A stretch of DNA of 64,000 nucleotides, from assembly GCF_003047105.1 (NCBI RefSeq), contig NZ_CP028475.1, positions 434,001 through 498,000 of the forward strand, read 5' to 3'. Shown here in pieces: positions 28,739 to 35,622 of this stretch; positions within the stretch are counted from its first letter, which is position 1, and each line of letters opens with the position of its first letter. The notes below the pieces were generated by a model. The model was not told where the DNA came from. It searched no databases and worked only from the letters and a program-made list of their open reading frames with translations. The DNA comes from Celeribacter baekdonensis (lineage in GTDB: Bacteria > Pseudomonadota > Alphaproteobacteria > Rhodobacterales > Rhodobacteraceae). The position numbers and the translations under genes were made by a program.

Positions 28739-28999
28739 TCAGGCTGACAGCGCTTGGCTGGTGCTGGTGCGCGCGCTCGCCACCAGCCACACGAGCAGGT
28801 CGCGCTCGGCATAGCGAACGACGCGGGTGCGAGGCGGATTGAAGAAGCGCGGTCCTCCGCCGCGCAAGCGGTAGCCCTCAAGCGTGCTGGGGTGAACGCC
28901 CAGAAGGGCGGCGGCTTCGCGCGCGTCCAGCGGGCGGCGCTTGGGTTCGTATCCGAACAGCTCGCAGAGCTGGTCGAACGTCATGTCGTTGTGGTCCAT
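28739..28999 (-). CDS. AlpA/excisionase-like helix-turn-helix protein
   Basis: 86 residues. The core PLDAREAAALLGVHPSTLEG, then YRLRGGGPRF and VVRYAERDLLVWLVA, is a MerR-like winged helix as in AlpA regulators and excisionases. In P4-like elements such a protein activates or directs excision. It lies between the defence-like pair and the replication gene, a normal place for the element's regulator. Confidence 0.75.
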   Translation of the reverse strand: MDHNDMTFDQLCELFGYEPKRRPLDAREAAALLGVHPSTLEGYRLRGGGPRFFNPPRTRVVRYAERDLLVWLVASARTSTSQALSA

Positions 29000-29236
29000 T
29001 GCGGTGACTCCGGCGACAAGTGTTGGCTTGCGCTGTGGTCACCAGAATCAGATCAGGCCGAATGCCGATCTGGCAGTGTCCGATACCCTGGGGGACTGGC
29101 TACCCTTGCTTCACCGGCTCTCGGAGACAGTATTCTTCGCGTGCCCCGTCTCCGGCACTGCCCACACCATAATGGGGGCGCATACGCCAGCACAACCCCT
29201 TATTTCGCTTGAATACTTTTGGGGGCTAGCCCGATT
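29000..29236. other. Intergenic region with no gene seen
   Basis: 237 bases between the AlpA-like gene and the HEPN gene. I see no convincing ORF, terminator or RNA; it probably carries the promoter of the AlpA-like gene. Confidence 0.4.
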
Positions 29237-29719
29237 TTACGGAACCGTGTTTTCCAGCCGGCGCAATAACACCGATGCAAACGACAGGTGATCCAAGCAC
29301 CGATCAATTGGATCGGTCAAAATGTCGTGCCCTCTCGGATTACGGATCGCTGACATAGCACCCGCAAAAATAAACTTGTAACCCATCTGTTCATCAACCT
29401 CGCTCGCTGTGGACAACGCGGTGAGTTTGATCTTGGGGTTCGCCTCTGCAAACGCAGCCATCATCAACTTGTAGCCGCTGTCCTTGATCTTCGAAAGCTT
29501 CTTCACCTTGTTGTCGAGGTATTTGAACGCTTCGAACGTTGCTTGCGAATAGTGTCCGTCATCGAAAAGTTTTAGCGCAACCTTGGTAATCTCAGGATGA
29601 ATGTTGCGCTCGTCGAATGGATGCGATTGGACCCCTTTTTCTTCGTCAGCCTCCGGTTCATTACTCAAATCACCGGCGATTCTCACGAACTGCTCGAATG
29701 TCCGGAATGCGCTAGTCAT
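29237..29719 (-). CDS. TIGR02391 (Ymh)-family HEPN protein, likely RNase
   Basis: 160 residues. I recognise the TIGR02391/Ymh family from HPEITKVALKLFDDGHYSQATFEAFK and the C-terminal SAIRNPRGHD. RNPRGH fits the HEPN R-x4-H ribonuclease motif (Arg, polar Asn, His). HEPN proteins are often RNA-cutting effectors of toxin-antitoxin and abortive-infection systems. The start overlaps the end of the DUF5343 gene by 8 bases, so the two are made together. The call of RNase activity is by motif only. Confidence 0.75.
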   Translation of the reverse strand: MTSAFRTFEQFVRIAGDLSNEPEADEEKGVQSHPFDERNIHPEITKVALKLFDDGHYSQATFEAFKYLDNKVKKLSKIKDSGYKLMMAAFAEANPKIKLTALSTASEVDEQMGYKFIFAGAMSAIRNPRGHDILTDPIDRCLDHLSFASVLLRRLENTVP

Positions 29720-30386
29720 CGATGAGGTTCGCCTTGATGCTCTTGAAAATGGCGTCGTAAGTTTCCTTGGTCCCGTTTGCGGGCAGATTTATCTCGACCC
29801 GGACTGTTAACGCCATATCGCGGCGCTGTTCTTTCGTATTCGCTTTTTCGATGACTTTGGTCGCGGTCTTCACCTCCGCACCGGTCGTCTTTTTCGCAGC
29901 CGCAGGTTTTGCTTTTGCGGAAGGCGCAGTCTTGGTCCCGTTGGGTGCAGTTTTGTCGCTTGGTTGTTCATGACCGGCCAGTGCGCGAAACGTGATGAAC
30001 ACCGACGCCTGCCTGCCACCAATCGCCTCGCTGGTCTTGTCCGTGGTTCGGAAATACGATGTAAGTTCTTTCTTGCTGAGCGACCACGCATCTTCGCCAC
30101 GTAGTTCGAACAGGTCGCTGTATGCTTCTTTGACAAGCCCCTCGAACGCACTTGGAAAATCGTCATCGCCGAGGACGAATACATCATGACCCTTGTCGGT
30201 GCGCTTGCCCTCTTCGTCAATCGCGCCAATGAACTGTAGGGCATTGATAACGTAGCTTTCGTTATTTGATGCCAAGCCAAACTTCTTGACCGTCTCAGAG
30301 GTCACGGTGGCAGGGAAATTCTTTCTCAGAAACCCAATCATTTGCGCAATATTGCCTGCGCCCGAAATGTATGGATGCGACGCCAT
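29712..30386 (-). CDS. DUF5343 domain protein, partner of the HEPN gene
   Basis: 224 residues from MASHPYISGAGNIAQMIGFL, with AGGAGG seven bases before the ATG. Residues ~1-130 are the DUF5343 domain, probably a winged-helix arrangement (FPATVTSETVKKFGLASNNE, then SYVINALQFIG, GAIDEEGKRTDKG). A flexible Ala/Lys-rich linker follows, then a conserved tail (MALTVRVEINLPANGTKETY). The tail would suit binding to another protein or to nucleic acid. Its tight overlap with a HEPN gene suggests a regulator or sensor for that effector. I do not know a characterised member. Confidence 0.7.
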   Translation of the reverse strand: MASHPYISGAGNIAQMIGFLRKNFPATVTSETVKKFGLASNNESYVINALQFIGAIDEEGKRTDKGHDVFVLGDDDFPSAFEGLVKEAYSDLFELRGEDAWSLSKKELTSYFRTTDKTSEAIGGRQASVFITFRALAGHEQPSDKTAPNGTKTAPSAKAKPAAAKKTTGAEVKTATKVIEKANTKEQRRDMALTVRVEINLPANGTKETYDAIFKSIKANLIDD

Positions 30387-30489
30387 TGCCGTCCCTCCTA
30401 TGGAAATGAACACGCTACCTGATGAAGTAGCCCGCTCAATCTATAGTAGGTTGCGCTAGCCTGGCAACAACTTGCTGATTCCCATCGAG

Positions 30490-31785
30490 CTAGGCGCTAA
30501 TCGCCACCACGTTTGCACCGCTCGCTTTCGCAGCCTCGGCTTCGATCCAATCCGCGATGGACTGTGCTTCGGGGTAGAGGTAGGCAAGTCGCTCGGTCTC
30601 CAAGTAGTGGCGAGCGGTGACGGTCTTCGGCAGGTGCCCGGTCAACAACTCGACCTTGTAAAAGTCCATGCCGCACTGACCGGCGCCGACGTTGATGGTG
30701 GTGCGCCGCAGGTCGTGGTTCGTCACCTTGGTCCCCGCCACCTTGCTCACTTTCTTCAACAGGTCACGCGGGCTGACGATGTGACCGGACTTGCTCCATG
30801 TGGTGAACACCCAGGGCGAACCCTCGACGCGCTCGCGGGTCCTGAGCAGGTCCACCAGTTGCGTGGAGCAGGGGAACCAGAAGGGGTTCCGGTTCTTCGG
30901 GTCGGGCAGGTGCCACCAGCACGCGGCGGGGTCGTCCTCGATATGGACCTGTTCCCACCGCAGGCTGGCGGCTTCATTCAGGCGGCATCCGGTCAGCAGC
31001 AGGAACATGACAAGGTCAATCCCGGCGAGGCTGTCGCGGGTGTATGCCTCGGCACGCCACTCCTTCAACGCTGACCACACCGCGCCAACACGGTTGTCGG
31101 GAATGCGACCTGTGCGCGGCTTCAACTCCACCCAATCGTCCCTCAACCCGTCCACCGGATTGTTGGCGATGAGCGGGCTACCGTCAGCACGGCGATACTG
31201 ACGGCTGGCGTAGTTCAGCAGCGCTTTCAGGATGGAGAGCGACTGGTTCGCTTGCCCCGGCGACCCCTGCTTGCGGTCGCCGCGCAACCCCTTCGTCATG
31301 AGCTTGCGGTAAAGCTGGCGGCACCCATCCTCGGTGATGGTCAGAATGGGCTTGTGCTCCCACTGGGCGAGCGTTGTGGTCACATGCCGCTCGATCTGCG
31401 CCGCACTGCTCTCCTTCAGCTTGCCGGGGCGCGTCATGTAGCTGTCTGCCACCTGACGAAGTGTCACTTTCATCGCCTCGTCCTGTTTGCGCTCGTCGCG
31501 GGGGTCGATCCCTTCGCGCATCCGCTGGAGCAACCGTCGCGCCTTGTCGCGTGCCTCGGCTTCCGTCAGTTCCCCGATGGGACCAAGCGTAAGGTTGACC
31601 TGCCGCCCCCTGACACGCCCATGGGCGACGAACACGCGCTTGCCCTTCGGGTATAGATCGGACGGGGCTGAGACGCGCAGTCCATAGCCCTTAACAGCGG
31701 AGTCGTGCCCTCCGTCCCAGTGCATTACGTAGCCCGTAGCGGGCGCTTCCACCTTGTCGATGTAGGTCTTCGTCAGCTTCGGCAT
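30490..31785 (-). CDS. int: Tyrosine integrase of element A
   Basis: 431 residues. An N-terminal DUF4102-type arm-binding domain (MPKLTKTYIDKVEAPATGYV, then GYGLRVSAP) is followed by a core-binding domain and a catalytic domain with the Arg in LLTGCRLNEAASLRW, the H-x-x-R in NHDLRRT, the His in LLTGHLPKTV and the tyrosine in ARHYLE. All catalytic residues are present, so it should be active. The gene sits at the right end of the element and reads inward, 157 bases from attR. The probable target is the tRNA-Ser anticodon loop. Confidence 0.9.
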   Translation of the reverse strand: MPKLTKTYIDKVEAPATGYVMHWDGGHDSAVKGYGLRVSAPSDLYPKGKRVFVAHGRVRGRQVNLTLGPIGELTEAEARDKARRLLQRMREGIDPRDERKQDEAMKVTLRQVADSYMTRPGKLKESSAAQIERHVTTTLAQWEHKPILTITEDGCRQLYRKLMTKGLRGDRKQGSPGQANQSLSILKALLNYASRQYRRADGSPLIANNPVDGLRDDWVELKPRTGRIPDNRVGAVWSALKEWRAEAYTRDSLAGIDLVMFLLLTGCRLNEAASLRWEQVHIEDDPAACWWHLPDPKNRNPFWFPCSTQLVDLLRTRERVEGSPWVFTTWSKSGHIVSPRDLLKKVSKVAGTKVTNHDLRRTTINVGAGQCGMDFYKVELLTGHLPKTVTARHYLETERLAYLYPEAQSIADWIEAEAAKASGANVVAISA

Positions 31786-31806
31786 TGTCGTTCCCTTTCC
31801 GCGCCC

Positions 31807-31824
31807 TGTAGCGCATTTGTAGCA
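31807..31824. repeat. Right-end integrase arm-type site of element A
   Basis: TGTAGCGCATTTGTAGCA, 17 of 18 bases the same as 23184-23201 and in the same orientation, between the integrase start and attR. Confidence 0.6.
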
Positions 31825-31942
31825 GGCAGCTACGGGTTACGGCAGGTTACGACAGGCTTGCAAGTGGTTCAAGCTACTGATTCGTAAGGGCTTTTATGGG
31901 TTGTGCTGGGTTCTGCTGGCTTCTACGGGGACGCGGGCATAA

Positions 31943-32002
31943 GTCTTGAAAACCGGCGTGCGTGAAAGCGTACCGTGGGTTCGAATCCCACCTCCTCCGC
32001 CA
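31943..32002 (+). pseudogene. 3' part of the disrupted tRNA-Ser(UGA), includes attR of element A
   Basis: Begins with the 11-bp core GTCTTGAAAAC (31943-31953), then CCGGCG, variable arm, T-arm and CTCCTCC-G-CCA. It completes the 5' part at 22930-22970. It has no acceptor 5' strand here (the sequence on its left is element DNA), so it cannot make a tRNA. Confidence 0.92.
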
Positions 32003-32004
32003 CT
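31989..32004. other. Left attachment repeat of element B
   Basis: CACCTCCTCCGCCACT, the last 14 bases of the tRNA-Ser plus CT, is repeated exactly at 39965-39980. The integrase of element B starts 146 bases to its right, the usual order for tRNA-targeted elements. Confidence 0.85.
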
Positions 32005-32028
32005 CAACAGTTTTATCCGATTTCAATA

Positions 32029-32050
32029 GGTCGCCTTGGGCGGCCTTTTT
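32029..32050 (+). terminator. Terminator after the tRNA-Ser 3' end
   Basis: GGTCGCC (32029-32035) pairs with GGCGGCC (32039-32045, one G-T) around TTG and is followed by TTTTT. It comes from element B and would have ended the tRNA transcript before element A arrived. Confidence 0.75.
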
Positions 32051-32127
32051 ATTTGTTTATCATGCGGTTATGTGGGATTTCCTTTTTGTTGGATTTCTTT
32101 CGATTTGTCCCATATGCTTTCCTTGAG

Positions 32128-32145
32128 TGGTATAAAGTGTGGTAT
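32128..32145. repeat. Left arm-type sites of element B
   Basis: Two copies of TGGTAT with a 12-bp period, the second followed by GA. The same pair with the same period and following GA is found at the other end of the element (39885-39902). Confidence 0.55.
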
Positions 32146-32150
32146 GATTT

Positions 32151-33340
32151 ATGGCGGCGCTGGCTGGCAAGCTCACGAAAAAACTGGTGGAGAACCTAGG
32201 GCCGGGGCGGCACGGCGATGGCAACGGGCTTTATCTGGTGGTCGATCCCGGCGGCGCACGGCGGTGGATTGTGCGCGTGACGGTCAAGGGGCAGAAAAAT
32301 CGCAAAGGCGCGCCCCTGAGAACGGACTTTGGCCTTGGCGGTGCCGATGTGGTCACGTTGCACCAAGCGCGGGATCGGGCTTTGGAATATCGGCGCATGG
32401 CCAAACAGGGCTTGAATCCGCGTTTCAACGCATCCCGCGACATTCCGACATTTGAAGAAATCGCCCAACAGGTTCACATCGACCGCATGCCGACGTGGAA
32501 AAACGCCAAGCACGGGCAACAGTGGATCAACACCTTGCGCGATTATGCCTTTCCCAAGATCGGGCGCATGCCAGTCGATAGTATTGATCAGCCTGAAATC
32601 CTGATGTGCTTGTCGCCTATCTGGACGGAAAAGCATGAAACCGCCCGGCGTTTGGCTCAGCGCCTCAAGGTGGTGTTGGATGTGGCGAAGTCGAAGGGCT
32701 TTCGATCCGGTGAAAACCCGGTGACCGCGATCAAAGACGCGGGCGTTTTGCCGAAGGTGGTCAAAAAGGCCAAACATCACAATGCGATGCGGTGGCAGGA
32801 TGTACCAAACTTCTATGCCGATTTGTCCGGACGCGATGCGATGGCGGCGAAAGCGTTGATGTTCACCTGTTTGACCGGCTCACGCACGGGGAGGTTCTTG
32901 GGATGCGCTGGGATGAATTGGATTTTATTGCGCGCTTGTGGACCTGTCCGGCGGTACGCATGAAAACTGGCGATGATCACCGGGTGCCTCTGAGTGATGA
33001 AATGCTGGCAATCCTTGAGCCGCTGAAAGCAATGCAGTCCGAATATGTGTTTGAAGGTCAGAAACGGCACAGGCCGCTCTCAAACATGGCCATGTTGATG
33101 CTCTTGCGCCGCATGGGTGTCGAGGGCGTGACCGTTCACGGGTTCCGCTCCACCTTCCGAGATTGGGCCTCAGAGGTCGCCAATGCGCCGCGTGAGGTTG
33201 CGGAAATGAGTTTGGCACATAAGGTGGGGTCAGATGTAGAGCGGGCCTATGCGCGATCTGATTTGCTGGATAAGCGGCGGGTGTTGATGGAGCGTTGGTC
33301 CGGGTTTGCAACTCACCGGAGTTTAAATGGGCAAGCATGA
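32151..33340 (+). pseudogene. Tyrosine integrase of element B, frameshifted in the catalytic domain
   Basis: The first 243 or so codons read as a DUF4102-type integrase (GDGNGLYLVVDPGGARRWIV, then ARRLAQRLKVVLDVAKSKGF) up to the active-site Arg in TCLTGSRTG. The frame then shifts: the GGGG at 32888-32891 lacks one G. The next frame continues EVLGMRWDELDF, VHGFRSTFRDWASE and SLAHKVGSDVERAYARSD, giving the H-x-x-R, His and Tyr region. Restoring one base gives 396 residues. As written it is inactive, which would lock element B in place unless helped. Confidence 0.88.
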
Positions 33341-33641
33341 CTCCGTTTTGCAAGCTTTGCGCTTTGTTCTTTGCGAAAAAGTTTATCCGAGGCGGCTTGA
33401 TTTAATGCGCAACGACACTCGAGCCGCAGAAGTAGTTGAGAGTTATGTGAGCATAATAAGTGAATTCTATGCAGGTGCCTATTTTAAAAACCCTGCAAAG
33501 CGCACGCCTTTCGAAAGAAACGCTTACAATGTATTTTGGAAAATACGGCCTCTAAATGGTTTGTCGAAAGACACGCTCAGGAAATATATTGCTGAGCTTT
33601 GGGCGAAAGGCGCGTTCGATCAGAAAATTTTGTTTAAGTAA
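33327..33641 (+). CDS. Hypothetical protein of element B
   Basis: 104 residues, starting within the last codons of the integrase frame (MGKHDSVLQALRFVLCEKVYPRR). Basic and helical, no family recognised. AT content is higher than in the neighbours, suggesting a different origin. Supported mainly by length and position. Confidence 0.45.
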   Translation: MGKHDSVLQALRFVLCEKVYPRRLDLMRNDTRAAEVVESYVSIISEFYAGAYFKNPAKRTPFERNAYNVFWKIRPLNGLSKDTLRKYIAELWAKGAFDQKILFK

Positions 33642-33756
33642 GTCAAGGTGTTTTAAGTTAAATTTCCAATTTGGAAAATATGCATTTAGCCTATTCGCGG
33701 TTTTGAAATTTTGTGAATATTGGGCATCACCGATAAAAATAAAAAACAGGTGATAC

Positions 33757-33969
33757 ATGACAAACCTATTCGAACAAAACCGAAACTACGTCCTTGGCGA
33801 TCCCGAACTTGAGATCATCGGCGACCGCGACAAGCTGGCGCAATGGCGGCACAAGGGCATGGGGCCGGCATTTTACCGGCTGGGCCGCAAGATTATCTAT
33901 CGTGGCGCGGACCTCAACTCCTGGGCCGAAGCGAACCGGGTTGAGCCTGTCGCGGGTGTGCAGAACTGA
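33757..33969 (+). CDS. Small winged-helix/AlpA-like protein
   Basis: 70 residues: DPELEIIGDRDKLAQWRHKG, then GPAFYRLGRKIIYRGADLNSW, a helix-turn-helix in the style of AlpA/excisionase proteins. Its stop overlaps the next gene's start by one base. Probably the regulator of element B or its excision factor. Confidence 0.7.
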   Translation: MTNLFEQNRNYVLGDPELEIIGDRDKLAQWRHKGMGPAFYRLGRKIIYRGADLNSWAEANRVEPVAGVQN

Positions 33970-34388
33970 TGACCAAGCGCGTCACGTCGCGCCGGGTCAA
34001 AATTCACCGCCAATACACCTATGATCAGGCCGCAATGGCGCTGGGCGTGTCGCTCCAAACGGTGCGGGGGTGGCGTAGGGAGGGCCTTCCCGTCCTGACA
34101 TCCAAAGTCCCGCATTTGATCATCGGTGCAGAGCTAAAGGCGTTTCTGGATCGGCGCTCCACCAAATCCAAGCTCACCCTCACGCTTGAACAGTTCCGCT
34201 GCATGCGCTGTGGCGGGTCTGTCGCGGCCTATGGTGGTATGGTTGATTACACGCCCCTCACATCAGAAAGGGGCGTTCTCTCGACGCTCTGCGCGACCTG
34301 TGAGGGGGCTTGCACGAAGTTCGCGAGCCGGGCGCAAGTCGATGCTCTCTCGCACATCTTGTCGGTGACGTTCTGCAATAGCCGGTGA
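33969..34388 (+). CDS. Helix-turn-helix plus zinc-ribbon protein
   Basis: 139 residues. The N-terminal part (YTYDQAAMALGVSLQTVRGW, then RREGLPVL) is a MerR-type DNA-binding domain. The C-terminal part carries two cysteine pairs, CMRCGG and CATCEGAC, about 38 residues apart, probably a zinc ribbon. It is translationally linked to the preceding small winged-helix gene and followed by a recombinase, forming a three-gene module. No characterised homologue known to me. Confidence 0.65.
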   Translation: MTKRVTSRRVKIHRQYTYDQAAMALGVSLQTVRGWRREGLPVLTSKVPHLIIGAELKAFLDRRSTKSKLTLTLEQFRCMRCGGSVAAYGGMVDYTPLTSERGVLSTLCATCEGACTKFASRAQVDALSHILSVTFCNSR

Positions 34389-34502
34389 GCCTAAGAGAAC
34401 CTTTCAAACCTAGCGTGAACCATCACTTTCGGAGACCCGCACAACACGTCGCGAATATGGCTCTGAATCTCACCAAAACTGGCCATTCCAAGGAGCAATC
34501 AC

Positions 34503-35525
34503 ATGGCAAAGCGGATTGAAGACAACGAACGGATCAAATGGGCCTATGCGCTCTATTTGCGCGATGCCAAAGGGCAGGATCAAAAATCCATCGACAAGGC
34601 GCTGGCCGCGATTTGGCGTTTTGAGCAAAGCACCAATGGCAAGCCGTTTAAAAAATTCCACCGGCTGCAAGCGTCTGGTTTCAAAGATCACCTTGCACGG
34701 GCCAAGAACACGCGGAACGGCAAGCCGTTGGGCGTTAGTACGGTGGATGCAACCCTGCGTTTGGTTCAGGCGTTCTTTCACTGGCTGGCCAGTCAACCGG
34801 GCTACAAAAAGGCCGTGACCTATGCCGATGTGGAATATTTCAACAACACGATGAAAGCCGCCCGTGTCGCCCACGCCAAACGCGACATTCCCTATCCGTC
34901 GATGCAGCAATGCGCCCATGCCTTTCAGGCGATGCCAAACGGCACAGAGTTCGAGAAACGCGACAAGGCGCTTTTTGCCTTTTTCATGTTGACCGGCGCG
35001 CGCGATGGGGCGGTGGCGTCTTTGAAACTCAAACACGTCAATGTCGAGACCGGGCAAGTGTTCCAAGACGGGCGGGACGTGAACACCAAATTTGCCAACA
35101 CATTCCGGTGTCAGTTTTTCCCGGTCGGTCCCGCCTATCGCGATTGCTTTGCGGCGTGGGTCACATATCTGAAATCCGAAAAACTGTTCGGCCCGACGGA
35201 TGCGCTCTTTCCCAAGGCCAAAATCGCCTATGTGGAGGGGCAGGGCTTGGTCAATGTCGGGCTGGACAGGGTGGGCTATAGCGGTTCCGCCAAGCTAAAC
35301 GAGATCATCCGCACCGCGTTCGCCGTGGTCCAAATGCCCGCGTTCACCCCGCACAGTTTCCGCAAAACACTGGTCAAACATGGCGACGAGGTTTGCACCT
35401 CCCTAGAACAACTCAAGGCCTGGTCGATGAACTTGGGCCATGAGAACTTGGCCACAACGGTCAATTCCTATTTGCCAGTGTCGGAGCATAGGCAATTGGA
35501 GATCATCGGCAAAATGGCGATGTAA
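34503..35525 (+). CDS. Second tyrosine recombinase of element B
   Basis: 340 residues, Xer-like. It has a core-binding domain (KSIDKALAAIWRFEQSTNGK), then a catalytic domain with the Arg in MLTGARDGAVASLKLKHV, H-x-x-R in TPHSFRKTL, His in LGHENLATT and Tyr in VNSYLPVS. All four catalytic positions are present. It lacks the DUF4102 arm domain of the two integrases. Its place directly ahead of the restriction genes and behind two DNA-binding proteins suggests a cargo module that is not the element's own integrase. Confidence 0.8.
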   Translation: MAKRIEDNERIKWAYALYLRDAKGQDQKSIDKALAAIWRFEQSTNGKPFKKFHRLQASGFKDHLARAKNTRNGKPLGVSTVDATLRLVQAFFHWLASQPGYKKAVTYADVEYFNNTMKAARVAHAKRDIPYPSMQQCAHAFQAMPNGTEFEKRDKALFAFFMLTGARDGAVASLKLKHVNVETGQVFQDGRDVNTKFANTFRCQFFPVGPAYRDCFAAWVTYLKSEKLFGPTDALFPKAKIAYVEGQGLVNVGLDRVGYSGSAKLNEIIRTAFAVVQMPAFTPHSFRKTLVKHGDEVCTSLEQLKAWSMNLGHENLATTVNSYLPVSEHRQLEIIGKMAM

Positions 35526-35622
35526 GCCGAAAGGCGTTTGTGCCTCACGGGTTCGCCCGCTAATCTCCCCCGGAATTGTCCCGGCCCAGCGCCGGGGAGC
35601 GACTTGGGACGGGTGGGAATTT

